Shown here one piece after another: positions 9,370 through 18,576 of a DNA stretch of 37,822 nt; the stretch's first letter is position 1, and the number at the start of each line of letters is the position of its first letter. The stretch is from assembly GCA_016937945.1 (NCBI GenBank), contig JAFGVP010000039.1, positions 1 to 37,822 of the forward strand. Direction: 5' to 3'. A program made the translations under genes and the position numbers. Under the pieces are notes generated by a model that was given only the letters and a program-made list of their open reading frames with translations, was not told the origin of the DNA and searched no databases. This DNA is from Pontiellaceae bacterium. GTDB taxonomy: Bacteria > Verrucomicrobiota > Kiritimatiellia > Kiritimatiellales > Pontiellaceae.

Positions 9370-10311
9370 TCATTTATTACGGGGCCAGAAACAAACCGGC
9401 AGAGGAATCACTAAAAGCGCGATCAGAATCCGGATATTCAACGGGAACGGACGGAGCTTCCGAAGACACGAATAGAGCATGCCCCGGTTTCTCTCATAGA
9501 TACTCAACATCAACCTGGCGAAAAGGATCTTATTCTTGAACAGTCGGTAACTGGAAAGCATCGACCTCCTGATCAATCGACGCTCCTCGCTCCGGTCATA
9601 CAGAAAATCCACTCCATGCCCCAGAACCGATGAATTGGCGCAAAGCGAATGCTCGTTGCATCGGTCATAGTACGCAACCACTTGATCGACATAGGCAATA
9701 GGATATTGCCCGGCAATTCGGCACCACAGGTCAACATCCTCGCCAAAACGATAGGATTCATTAAACGATCCCACCAGCTTCAGGACCTGTCGCCGAATCA
9801 GAATGGTATTCGTGTGAACGACCCAGCACCCACGATACTCACACATGAAATAATCAATTATCCCTCGCTGTATTTCATCGTCTCCGAAAACCAATCCCGG
9901 CTCTGGCGTAATCCGTTCACCGGCCTCGGTTTTCTGAATAAAGGCACCGGTCACGGCTCCGGCTTCAGGGAATTCCTCAAACAACCCAACCAGCTCGCTG
10001 ATCTTTTCAGGAAGATAATGATCATCTGAATCAAGAAACCCGATATATTCCCCGCGAGCTAAACGAATACCGTGATTTCTTGCGGCACTTGCCCCCTGAT
10101 TCGATTGATAAACATACTGAATGCAATCCCCATAGCCCCGGCAAACCCGGCCGGTTTCATCCGTTGAGCCATCATCAATCACAATGATCTCAAGGGGGCG
10201 ATAGGTCTGGGCGAGCACACTGTCGATCGCCTTTTTGACAATGCCGGCGGCATTGTAGGCAGGGATCACTATGCTGACCAATACGTTATCTGTTTCCATG
10301 CTGCTATTCAT
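9370..10311 (-). CDS. GT2-family glycosyltransferase
   Basis: The protein has 313 residues and is a classical GT2 transferase. It has VSIVIPAYNA at 12-21, DDGSTD at 46-51, the QGASAARNHGI acceptor-side segment at 72-82, and the metal-binding DSDD at 94-97. The C-terminal 40 residues contain a hydrophobic stretch (IRILIALLVIPLPVCFW), possibly a membrane anchor. The start ATG at 10311 gives MNSSMETD; an ATG four codons in is possible. It lies 74 bases downstream of the preceding GT4 gene. Predicted role: an inverting sugar transfer in repeat-unit assembly; substrate unknown. Confidence 0.9.
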   Translation of the reverse strand: MNSSMETDNVLVSIVIPAYNAAGIVKKAIDSVLAQTYRPLEIIVIDDGSTDETGRVCRGYGDCIQYVYQSNQGASAARNHGIRLARGEYIGFLDSDDHYLPEKISELVGLFEEFPEAGAVTGAFIQKTEAGERITPEPGLVFGDDEIQRGIIDYFMCEYRGCWVVHTNTILIRRQVLKLVGSFNESYRFGEDVDLWCRIAGQYPIAYVDQVVAYYDRCNEHSLCANSSVLGHGVDFLYDRSEERRLIRRSMLSSYRLFKNKILFARLMLSIYERNRGMLYSCLRKLRPFPLNIRILIALLVIPLPVCFWPRNK

Positions 10312-10385
10312 TATTATCGGCGAATCTTTATTCCCACTTGCTGCACTAGAGAACGCGGCGCATCAAAGTATCAGAGGTAAGAGCA

Positions 10386-11606
10386 TCAGCGTGATGGTGA
10401 TATTGCGGCGATGCTATCGGATACCTGACAGCAAAACGCTTCCTTAGAAAACCTTTCGACCACCCGCTCATAGCCGTTGTCTGCGAGCCTTCCGGCCTCC
10501 GGCAAATCAGCAAGCAACTGCACTATTTTCTGCCAAAAATCAGAGTCATTCCGGGCCACCAACAGCTCCTGTCCATCTCGAAAATCATCCCGCACTCCTT
10601 CATAGGCCTGACCTGTTATCACCACAGGACGATGATGAGCCATCGCTTCAAGCACCTTTATCTTGGATCCTCCGCCATGGTAGACCGGACAAACACATAA
10701 GGAGGCTTCGTCATAGGCTGGATGGAGCGATTCCTGCCACCCCAGATAGTGCACTCCGTCAGATTCTTCCATCAGCTGCACCAACTCGGCATCGGCACCG
10801 CCACCGACCACGCGAAGTTGCGCATCACTTCGCTCAGCCGCCACAGATGGCCAGACTTCCCGCAAAAAATGAATAAGGCCGGCCGCATTGGGCGGCCATT
10901 TCAGCAGCCCGACAAACAATACGACCGGCGGTTTATCGCATACCCCCGACACTGAAGCTTCCGGAAATACCGGAATATTCGGAAGCAGTCGAATTGCTGG
11001 ATGTCGATAGTTTCCGCCATCCGATGCCTTAATGACCCAGACGAGTGCAAATCGGCTCATCAGGTACTGCATAACATGCTTAACAATCCACAACGAAAAC
11101 ATAGGGGAAGGAAATCGACGTCCCTGTATCGTGGTACGGGCCATCTCCAAAGGATCGTCATCCACATCCAGGGCAATTGGAACATCAGTTTGCCTGTATG
11201 CTCCGACCGTGATGGCTGGCCGGATATATCGACTGACAATCAAATCATAAGAGTTCTCACTTATAAGAGCCCTCAACTGCCGTATGCCGGACCGATTCGG
11301 CACATAAATATTTTCCAGAACCTGACACCCTGCCAGACGAAACAGTCGGCGTGTAATCCGGCAGAACAGAGTGGATGAAGGTTTTATAATATCAGCAACA
11401 AAAACAGTGCCCCGGTCCCCCAGCCACTGCTTCAGTTCGGCAACTCGTTCCCGATGATCTTCCTGCGACAGCACAACAAGAACATCACAGACTCCAATCC
11501 GGCTCAGCGCATCAACCAGATGTTCGGAGCGCTGTACGGTGCCGGACACCGACTGCCCCATTCCCGCGATATGTCCGCTCTCAATGATTAATAAATATTT
11601 TTGCAT
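10386..11606 (-). CDS. GT4-type glycosyltransferase
   Basis: The protein has 406 residues. The C-terminal half shows the GT4 pattern: VVLFVGLLKWPPNAAGL (228-244), LRVVGGG (264-270), and GGGSKIKVLEAMAHHRPVV (311-329), where the glutamate E320 is the second of the usual E-x7-E. The N-terminal half (about 1-210) is divergent, with an aspartate-rich LDVDDDP at 147-152. The ATG at 11606 follows a GAGGAG Shine-Dalgarno that lies in a small hairpin (TCTCC-CTGA-GGAGA), which might limit initiation. It is in the polysaccharide operon 113 bases after the flippase gene, so an internal promoter is possible there though none is obvious. Confidence 0.85.
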   Translation of the reverse strand: MQKYLLIIESGHIAGMGQSVSGTVQRSEHLVDALSRIGVCDVLVVLSQEDHRERVAELKQWLGDRGTVFVADIIKPSSTLFCRITRRLFRLAGCQVLENIYVPNRSGIRQLRALISENSYDLIVSRYIRPAITVGAYRQTDVPIALDVDDDPLEMARTTIQGRRFPSPMFSLWIVKHVMQYLMSRFALVWVIKASDGGNYRHPAIRLLPNIPVFPEASVSGVCDKPPVVLFVGLLKWPPNAAGLIHFLREVWPSVAAERSDAQLRVVGGGADAELVQLMEESDGVHYLGWQESLHPAYDEASLCVCPVYHGGGSKIKVLEAMAHHRPVVITGQAYEGVRDDFRDGQELLVARNDSDFWQKIVQLLADLPEAGRLADNGYERVVERFSKEAFCCQVSDSIAAISPSR

Positions 11607-11719
11607 ATACTCTCCTCAGGGAGATCCTGCTTTTGCCGGATGGAGTAAGATCAGGCCTCAAAACTCACCGCAAACAGGGCGTGATTTAAAATATGACGAA
11701 CTGGGGGATCACCGGTCCT

Positions 11720-13276
11720 TTATGCAAAAGCACGTAACTTCTCCATTTTCCGTTTAATGAAATCAAGTACCTTCCGGCGCTCCTCCCGTCCAAAAACAAG
11801 TACCCATCCACAGAGAATGGAAGTTCCGCCGATTATCACGGATTGAACCAATATACCAAGGAACCTATCAGCCCGAAGCCCCAGCCACTCTGCAAACGGC
11901 AACAGGGACAAAAGATATACCAGGCCAATCAAAGGGACACTCCGAAGCAAAGGGCCCAAATAGACCCAAAAGTGTTGTTTCAGAATTCTGGCACAGTAAA
12001 GCGGAGTAAAGAATGCGTTTTTAAGGGTCAGCACAATAGCGGTTGCCAATGCCACCCCGATAACTCCCATGCCGACAGTAACGCCCAGATAATACGATAC
12101 GATCACATTAACCGTTCCCATCAACAGTGTGACCGCAGCCGGAACTTTCACGGAATTACTCGCAGGAAAGAGATTAAAGAGCGGAAAAACCGCCGTATTG
12201 ATACACAGATGGACGGTCAACACGGTAAGCAACGATGCAAACTGACTGTAGTCCGGTCCCAGCCACAGACCGAGAATCCCCTCTCCATTGGCACAAATGA
12301 GGGCAATCGGAACGGCTAAGCAAAAGACAAAAACCTTAACAGAGATAACAAGCAGACGATGCAACTCAGACGTTTCTCCTTTTGCCCAGTAATTCATTGT
12401 AACGGGACCGAGCTGTCTGTTTCCCATATCGGCGACCTGACGAATAAAGTTGGCGACGACCAGCACGGCTGCATACTGCCCAGCAGCCTCTGATGAAATA
12501 AATTTGTTAATGATCCAGATGTCCGTACGTAAATAAAGCAAGGCTCCAAAGTGACTGACCAGCCCCCAGAAGGACATATGAAACACCGGCCCCATTAAAC
12601 GCCACTCAACATCCTTCATTCGAATGGTAAGTTCGGGAGTCAGGCGACGCCAGATTACCATTCCCACGCAGAAAACTAACAGCTGAAGAACTAAATCGAT
12701 ATAGCCGATATACCGAAGCTTCGGCCCTAATAACGCAAAGGATCCAATGATCAAAACCAACCGAAGGATCAAACGAAAGCATCCCGTCAGATAATTGATA
12801 TCCAGCCGGTTTTTTGCATACATTGATGTCCCGAAAACCGCACCCAGCATATTGATCAGAAAGCTGCCCGCACTGCATCCCAGCAAAATCAGGACATCGA
12901 CTTTAAGCTCAGGAGGAAACGAAAAAAGTCGATCGGCAAAATAGAGCGCAACACCGAACAGAGGCAACTGAATCGCAATCAGAATCAGATAGAGGGCAAA
13001 AGAGGAATTGAAAACCACATTGGGACGCCCTCCTGTTTTCTGTATTTCAATCGTTAGAAAACGGTTAATAGCTCCGGACACCTGTCCGGTAATGATGGAG
13101 GCATACTGCGTAAGAAGTCCTGCCAGAGGGATCAGACCATACGCAGAATCGCCCAAGTTTTGGACTAAATAGGGAGTAAGCCAGATTGCAGAAACAGAAT
13201 AGGTCACGAAAGACAATACGGCCATTACCGCATTTTTCGGCAACTGCTTTTTAAATTGTTTTGTCGTTTCGCTCAT
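11720..13276 (-). CDS. Polysaccharide flippase (Wzx/MATE-like, MOP superfamily)
   Basis: The protein has 518 residues and about 12-14 hydrophobic segments spread over its whole length. The N-terminal region NAVMAVLSFVTYSVSAIWLTP followed by NLGDSAYGL is typical of MOP-family polysaccharide transporters, and the length fits Wzx. It should flip the undecaprenyl-linked repeat unit from the cytoplasmic to the periplasmic face, handing it to the polymerase encoded at 6068-7345. It lies 62 bases downstream of the sulfotransferase gene. The C-terminus is short, basic and cytoplasmic (GREERRKVLDFIKRKMEKL). Confidence 0.9.
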   Translation of the reverse strand: MSETTKQFKKQLPKNAVMAVLSFVTYSVSAIWLTPYLVQNLGDSAYGLIPLAGLLTQYASIITGQVSGAINRFLTIEIQKTGGRPNVVFNSSFALYLILIAIQLPLFGVALYFADRLFSFPPELKVDVLILLGCSAGSFLINMLGAVFGTSMYAKNRLDINYLTGCFRLILRLVLIIGSFALLGPKLRYIGYIDLVLQLLVFCVGMVIWRRLTPELTIRMKDVEWRLMGPVFHMSFWGLVSHFGALLYLRTDIWIINKFISSEAAGQYAAVLVVANFIRQVADMGNRQLGPVTMNYWAKGETSELHRLLVISVKVFVFCLAVPIALICANGEGILGLWLGPDYSQFASLLTVLTVHLCINTAVFPLFNLFPASNSVKVPAAVTLLMGTVNVIVSYYLGVTVGMGVIGVALATAIVLTLKNAFFTPLYCARILKQHFWVYLGPLLRSVPLIGLVYLLSLLPFAEWLGLRADRFLGILVQSVIIGGTSILCGWVLVFGREERRKVLDFIKRKMEKLRAFA

Positions 13277-13338
13277 TTTTAAAATTGGTTTGATCTCCGG
13301 CGAATTGAAGCGGAAGGAATTTCGTGGCTCAGAAGCAA

Positions 13339-14280
13339 CTACACAGGTTCATCATGATCAAGGGCCGACTCCCAATCACAACGGTATCCGTAATAGTTCA
13401 GCAGATCCTCGTGCGGACGAAGAAATTCAGCAATTATCTCCTTATCAGAATCTAACAGCTTTTCAATCTGCCGACCGTTCTGATTGGAAATTTTCTGTAT
13501 AGGATAATCCTTCACTTTAATTTCATGACTTGCATCTATTTGCTGAAACTCAGGAACGCGATCCGCGATTTTCGACACCCACTCTGCCGGCTGTTCACAA
13601 AACTGCTCGTAGGAAAACGCCAGCGCCTGCGTCTGCTCAATCTGTTTCTTCAGCCATTGGGATCGATAAACCCAGAAGAAAGCCAATCGTTCCAACAGCC
13701 ACTTGCGTTCTTTGGGCGTCATCTTTTCCGGGAAGAAATGGCGATACATCACGCTCGAGCAATTTGCATATGGATTTCGATTCAGGGCGATCACCTGATG
13801 TCTGGGAAAATTCTGCAACAGGGCTTCTGCACGGACGAGATTGGCGGGGCTTTTTTCGATGACCACATTGATCGGACCGGTGAGCTTTTCGATTAAGCTC
13901 AGCCTGGACCACCAGACGCTCTTAACGGACTCCCAATCTATATATTTTTCCGGCATCCAGCGATCCCGTTGGCACATCCCCGGTACCAGCCACTGCCCTT
14001 CCCCCCGCTCCTGAAGAAACACCGCCCCAGGCGAAGTATTCAGAACCTGGGCAAGTGCAGTAGAGCCGGAATAGGGAGGAGTTAATATAAATAGAAAAAG
14101 GGGGTCTGATAATGGACGGTCATATTCCGGCCGTGGCCACTCATGATGGAATATAGCATCCCTGTTAACCCGCCTCAAACGTCCGACCATACGACGAAGA
14201 TTCTTCGGATTCGGTTCCAGCAATAACAAATCCTGCTTTTTGCTTTCACTCGTATTCAATCGCCCGCTGTACTTTGCCAT
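13339..14280 (-). CDS. PAPS-dependent sulfotransferase family protein
   Basis: The protein has 313 residues and is soluble. The 5'-phosphosulfate-binding loop is FILTPPYSGSTALAQVL (residues 64-80), and VIEKSPANLVRAEALLQNFP followed by VIALNRNPYANCSS matches the 3'-phosphate-binding strand-helix of sulfotransferases. It is the first gene of the long minus-strand polysaccharide operon, so the likely acceptor is a sugar of the repeat unit, giving a sulfated extracellular polymer. A protein or lipid acceptor cannot be excluded. The start is ATG 14280; upstream sequence has only weak Shine-Dalgarno matches. Confidence 0.85.
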   Translation of the reverse strand: MAKYSGRLNTSESKKQDLLLLEPNPKNLRRMVGRLRRVNRDAIFHHEWPRPEYDRPLSDPLFLFILTPPYSGSTALAQVLNTSPGAVFLQERGEGQWLVPGMCQRDRWMPEKYIDWESVKSVWWSRLSLIEKLTGPINVVIEKSPANLVRAEALLQNFPRHQVIALNRNPYANCSSVMYRHFFPEKMTPKERKWLLERLAFFWVYRSQWLKKQIEQTQALAFSYEQFCEQPAEWVSKIADRVPEFQQIDASHEIKVKDYPIQKISNQNGRQIEKLLDSDKEIIAEFLRPHEDLLNYYGYRCDWESALDHDEPV

Positions 14281-14584
14281 AGTCCCAACTTCACTTAATT
14301 ATTTCTTTTGCGAGCTTTCTCTTCTCACTGATTACAACAACGCACGAATCCAAAAACACAAAGAAAAGAAAAATTATCGCCATTATTCACAAACAATGAA
14401 CCCCCTTTAACCAAGACAAAAGAAGTCCGGACTTAGGAATGCTCACAGCCTCTTCCTACATCAGAAACAATATCGTTTGGTACAAAAAAGAGTAAATATT
14501 ACGAGCGATGCGCATCTCAGGAAACCCAACGCCTGCCAAAAATAAAGTCGATAAATATCGGGGGCAGGCGCGGCCGTTCCGCCA
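14281..14584 (-). promoter_or_regulatory. Intergenic region upstream of the polysaccharide operon
   Basis: This AT-rich 304-base gap has no gene. On the minus strand TTCATT (14395-14400), a 16-base spacer and GATAAT (14373-14378) form a plausible but weak sigma-70 promoter for the sulfotransferase-led operon. A perfect 12-base palindrome AAGTCCGGACTT lies at 14423-14434, about 25 bases upstream of that -35 box, where a regulator could bind. A second short palindrome GATGCGCATC is near 14509-14518. None of these is confirmed. Confidence 0.35.
14530..14570 (-). terminator. Inverted repeat after the beta-helix gene, possible terminator
   Basis: Perfect 8-base arms CGCCTGCC (14530-14537) and GGCAGGCG (14563-14570) flank a 25-base loop that itself contains the inner palindrome CGATAAATATCG. 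It starts 15 bases after the stop of the 14585-17746 gene on the minus strand. No T-tract follows, so a classic Rho-independent terminator is doubtful; an mRNA-end hairpin or protein-binding site is equally possible. Confidence 0.35.
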
Positions 14585-17500
14585 CTAATCACGGGGGACT
14601 TCGAAAAAGTCCTTTTCCGGAACATAAACGCCATTTTCCGATCCGCTCGTCATGAGCCGGATAACGTATCGATTAGTTGGAGTATCAATGAGCAGCTGAG
14701 AAGGTTCATACCAAGGCCCCTGACTCGTGGTAATATCCTGAACCACATCCTGAACCTCAACCTTTACCCACTGCCCGTCGTAACCGGACACAGGAATTTT
14801 GATCCAGCTTCCCACGGATGTCTGAATGAGATTAGCAATTACAATGTTTCTACTTCCTCCACCGGACTCTATAGAATAAACACCATCCTCTAGGTCAGTC
14901 ATCGTTATCGAACTTTCCGGAGCAATCGTACCCTGCCCGAAAATCGGACTCGACCATTCGAGATCCACAGTCCCGACGTTCCATATCTTAAAAGAACCAT
15001 CAATTGAAACAGGCTGTGATACTGCAAGTTTAGAATAGCCGGCGCCATAGGTAGCCCCGAATCCGCTCCACGTATTTTGCTGTAAAACAACATTGGTATT
15101 ACTCAAGCCTGTAATATCAGCGTTTCCTTTAAAATTATTGCCGACCATCACCAGATCAGAAGCATATTCATCCAGAATCACCGGAACTGCGCGGTGGGGA
15201 GGTTGTGATATGTGTGAAATGACATACCTGAAATCTTCCCCTTGATTGGCATCCAGAACATTTATTCCGAAAGTACTATTTGCCGCATAAGAGTCATAAA
15301 AACCGAATGCAGATTTATACGTAACACCGGAAACCGTATTGCTCCGGAACACATTACCCAAATTCCAGGATTCCCCGACCGCCAGAGGATAATTCCCTCG
15401 GTTGGCGAATACGTCAGCCCGGAATCCCAGCGCGGTTTCGGATACAGTATTCCCGTTGACAAACCAGAAATAACTCGCTCCGGGGGCATTCATTCCGGTC
15501 AGCGCATCACCTTCGCCGCAATAACCGTACAGTCTCGCGGCATGACGCATGGTCTCAAGTGTGTTCTTTTCAAAGACCAATCCAAACGAAGCAGTCGTCT
15601 GCAGGGCGGTTGTTGCACGATGGGTATATCCCAGGCCACTCTCCCTGCCGGAAAAATAGTTTCCATAAACAGCAAATGACATGGAGCCCGCCGCCAGCTC
15701 ATAGGTACTAGAGCTATCCGGAACAACCCGCCAGGGCTTTTCAAGTATAACCTCACCGGTATCTGCATCAATACTGACCACATTACGGCACTGACCTAAG
15801 CCACGCCCTCCGGTAATAAATGCCTGCCGGGTTTTTGATGCAACACTATAACCGGATGCCTCCACGGGAGAAATCAACAACGAGGTTGCCGTGGCACCCA
15901 GTACATGCCCCGCCTGCTTGGCCTGAAAGCCTTCACACAGAATCTGTTCACCGGAATTCTGGTCAATCTTATCAATAAACTCGGCGGAAGTAGTGACCGA
16001 AGAATTCATCTGCTCTGCCTTGCTCCAGGAATCCTCCTTGATCCAGACCGTAACATAATTATCTATGGCATTATTTTCCTTTACCCATCCCGTAAGCGAG
16101 CTCTCTCCTGTTCCATAAGGAACGCTCACAAGAACGCCGGAGTAGTCAACAGAATTATCACCACGGCCATCAAACTCATCGGGAATATCATCAAAGTAAA
16201 AGGTTACAGGTTTACATGATCCCATCGACCAGACAGTCGTTGCCTCTCCCAGTTCTGAAAACCCGGTAATTACACCCGTAGTGAAAAACGGGATAGGATC
16301 GCGCGGGGCCATATTGGAAACCACGTTGTTGCCATAGTAAAGATAGTCTGCCGCATCATGAACAACCCAACGACCCTTAGCCCATCCGTCGCCCGATCCA
16401 GCATCAGAAGCATCCAGATTCGTTGCCCGGCAATTGCTGAAATCTATCTTCATTGCGTTCACCGTCATCATCTGGTTGCAGTCATAGACCCCCAGAAAAC
16501 GGCACCCGTCAAAGCGTATATTAGAAGATTCGTTAACTACATTGATCAATGGAGTAACAATGAAGGTGCATCCTTCAAAAAGAATATTGTGGCACTTCTC
16601 AATCGTCATTAACTGGCTTCGTTCACCGGTCGACGGGTAGCTCGAAATGACAACATTGACCAGTTTGACTCGGCTTCGGTTATAGAGTCCCAATGCCTGC
16701 CCCCGGAAGCTGTTCTTTACAGTAAGGTTTTCATAAATGATTCCACTGGCACCGGTACCCACAACCGGATTCACGGCAGAAGTCATCCCGACCAGTACCG
16801 CATCGGAACTTTCTCCTCGAACGCGTATGCGCTTACTGACTAAAAACCTGGTCGAAAGATAGTATGTTCCGTCCGGGATATAGAGAATTCCTCCTGTTGG
16901 AACTTTGCTCAGCGCAGAGGAAAATGCTGCGGAGTCATCGGCTTCATCAAAACCATTTGCGCCATAATCCGTAACATTGATGACTGAAGAGTTCCACGTA
17001 TCGTCATTTTGAACAGTAATACTTAAAGGATCGGACCAGCCGTATCTTTTTCCGTGTCCGTTATGTGCGTAAATCGTATATGTTCCCGCAACGGCAGTCG
17101 CTGGCATAGTAAATCCAGCTTTGTAGGGATTGCTCGAAACAGAATTAGTCAACCATACGTTCAGTTCTTTAACATAGCAGTAGGCCCTCTCGCCGTCTAA
17201 AGTCAGATTTTTCCCATAAATATAGAACGTCTCCCCCGGTGTGATGGAATCAAAACCCACCCACCAGGCCTCCGGCTGATTGATCGTCACCGGCTCACCA
17301 TATCCATGTGCATTGTGCGGCCACATCAGATACAGCTCATTCGGCGGCAGACTGTCAGCCAGAGTGACTGCGCTTTGTCGGCCATCGACCAACGCGACAT
17401 CGCACGCAACCTCAACCTTAACTTTTGCACCGGATTTTTCGCCTTCTCCGTAAGCCACAAAAAGTGCATTGGAGGAATGAATCCCCTCCGCTGTTAAAAC

Positions 17501-17746
17501 AAAAGTATCACCAGGCTGATTCTGCCGAGTCCACTCTGCAATCTGCGGTGCTTCGGCATCAATTTTGATGCCGGAATCAATCATGGCGGGGTTAAAACTT
17601 GAGAAAGAGTCCGGATAATTCGCGGTGGGCTCTGATATATTCTGTATATCGGGGTAACCGGATGCAAATGCACCGCATATGCATGAGGCGTAAAAAGCAA
17701 CACCGAGAACAATCTGTTCCTTGAAATTGCTATATGACTTTTTCAT
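14585..17746 (-). CDS. Secreted right-handed beta-helix protein (pectate-lyase-3-like) with IPT/TIG-like N-terminal domains
   Basis: The protein has 1053 residues. A signal peptide of about 28 residues ends in GAFA. Residues 60-245 look like two IPT/TIG-like beta-sandwich units (PGDTFVLTAEGIHSSNALF; PGETFYIYGKNLTLDG; closing AGTYTIYAHNG). From about 255 the typical opening of a pectate-lyase-3/GH28-like beta helix follows: INVTDYGANGFDEADDSAAF, then GGILYIPDGTYYLS, then strand-rich repeats to about 900. The last 120 residues form a separate beta-rich tail. Family members bind, cleave or epimerise uronic-acid polysaccharides; catalytic residues cannot be assigned here. No PEP-CTERM tail is present. 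The gene has its own sigma-54-type promoter and AGGATAAGG ribosome binding site, and lies between the polysaccharide operon and wzc, so acting on or holding the exported polymer is a reasonable inference. Confidence 0.8.
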   Translation of the reverse strand: MKKSYSNFKEQIVLGVAFYASCICGAFASGYPDIQNISEPTANYPDSFSSFNPAMIDSGIKIDAEAPQIAEWTRQNQPGDTFVLTAEGIHSSNALFVAYGEGEKSGAKVKVEVACDVALVDGRQSAVTLADSLPPNELYLMWPHNAHGYGEPVTINQPEAWWVGFDSITPGETFYIYGKNLTLDGERAYCYVKELNVWLTNSVSSNPYKAGFTMPATAVAGTYTIYAHNGHGKRYGWSDPLSITVQNDDTWNSSVINVTDYGANGFDEADDSAAFSSALSKVPTGGILYIPDGTYYLSTRFLVSKRIRVRGESSDAVLVGMTSAVNPVVGTGASGIIYENLTVKNSFRGQALGLYNRSRVKLVNVVISSYPSTGERSQLMTIEKCHNILFEGCTFIVTPLINVVNESSNIRFDGCRFLGVYDCNQMMTVNAMKIDFSNCRATNLDASDAGSGDGWAKGRWVVHDAADYLYYGNNVVSNMAPRDPIPFFTTGVITGFSELGEATTVWSMGSCKPVTFYFDDIPDEFDGRGDNSVDYSGVLVSVPYGTGESSLTGWVKENNAIDNYVTVWIKEDSWSKAEQMNSSVTTSAEFIDKIDQNSGEQILCEGFQAKQAGHVLGATATSLLISPVEASGYSVASKTRQAFITGGRGLGQCRNVVSIDADTGEVILEKPWRVVPDSSSTYELAAGSMSFAVYGNYFSGRESGLGYTHRATTALQTTASFGLVFEKNTLETMRHAARLYGYCGEGDALTGMNAPGASYFWFVNGNTVSETALGFRADVFANRGNYPLAVGESWNLGNVFRSNTVSGVTYKSAFGFYDSYAANSTFGINVLDANQGEDFRYVISHISQPPHRAVPVILDEYASDLVMVGNNFKGNADITGLSNTNVVLQQNTWSGFGATYGAGYSKLAVSQPVSIDGSFKIWNVGTVDLEWSSPIFGQGTIAPESSITMTDLEDGVYSIESGGGSRNIVIANLIQTSVGSWIKIPVSGYDGQWVKVEVQDVVQDITTSQGPWYEPSQLLIDTPTNRYVIRLMTSGSENGVYVPEKDFFEVPRD

Positions 17747-17840
17747 AGACCTTATCCTGTGTTATGCAACTTTTAGTTGGACAGTTTTACCCCAAAACCG
17801 TTAATCCAGCTTTATAAGCGAAATCCTGATCAACTAACAG

Positions 17841-17858
17841 GAGCACCTTACGTGCCAA
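17841..17858 (-). promoter_or_regulatory. Sigma-54 (-24/-12) promoter of the beta-helix gene
   Basis: Minus-strand sequence TTGGCACGTAAGGTGCTC matches the RpoN consensus TGGCACG-N4-TTGC with GG and GC separated by exactly ten bases; only the first T of TTGC is changed to G. The predicted transcription start is near 17831, leaving a leader of about 85 bases before the ATG at 17746. A near copy with the same GTGC variant lies at 25403-25417. Confidence 0.75.
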
Positions 17859-17898
17859 TAAGAACGCGATCAGCACAGCGACAAGGATGGATCGAAGT

Positions 17899-17926
17899 CG
17901 AGGAAAAGTCCCGTTACCATTCCTCG
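17899..17926. repeat. Inverted repeat, candidate enhancer site for the sigma-54 promoter
   Basis: Seven-base arms CGAGGAA (17899-17905) and TTCCTCG (17920-17926) are perfectly complementary with a 14-base spacer. The centre is about 81 bases upstream of the predicted transcription start, a usual place for an enhancer-binding protein acting with sigma-54. No equivalent repeat was found at the second promoter. Confidence 0.4.
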
Positions 17927-18576
17927 TTTGCATATCGGATTATTGTTCTATGTTGGATTATTCTCGTAATGGATCGCTTTGCAGGAACTGATGGTCTGGC
18001 AGACTCGCAAAAAATTGAGGGAAAAGCTCAATCAGCCATCGTTTCATGCTTCAACCCTGAGAATTTACTACGCTGACGTTCTCAGTCCGCACGAAAATTA
18101 AGTTAAAATAGATAATGGGTTATTTTGACGCCTCGACTCCCTGTACTGATTAGATCAAGCCGATTCAGAAATAAACCTTCTTTTCCTCAGTGATAAAATC
18201 ATAACGATGAGTTCGAAGCGTAAATGAAGACAGAAAAAGAGGCGGCGCTCTTATCGAACGGATTCCAACCAAAGTGAATCCTCTACGATTTATACCGCTT
18301 ACTGCTAGGTTTCAGGATTTTGTTTTTTGCAGGCGAAGATGGCGTGGTTGCACACAATCACCCGTCGGCACACACCGCCCGGCGCCCTTGAAACCCCAAA
18401 ACCGATCTCGCCAATGCTATTACACATGGATCAGGTAAACCTGCAGAAACATCCTGCATCCACTCAATTAACATGCTACCGCCCTCGGTCGATCAGCCAT
18501 ACACTGAAACCTTCAGTCTTTCCTGAAACGCTGGTTGACATTTTTCCGGCTGCACAAAGCCCTCTATACTTCAATC

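Larger units (their letters stand above)
17747..18576. other. Gene-poor stretch between the wzc-like gene and the beta-helix gene
   Basis: I find no credible gene in these 830 bases; the frames here are short, lack ribosome binding sites and match no family I recognise. The right-hand part is downstream of the wzc-like stop and shows no good terminator. The left-hand part holds the sigma-54-type promoter (17841-17858) and an upstream inverted repeat (17899-17926). Confidence 0.6.

Noticed and set aside
17777..18076. A 99-codon plus-strand frame upstream of the beta-helix gene
   Set aside because: It overlaps the sigma-54 promoter region, has no ribosome binding site and no domain.
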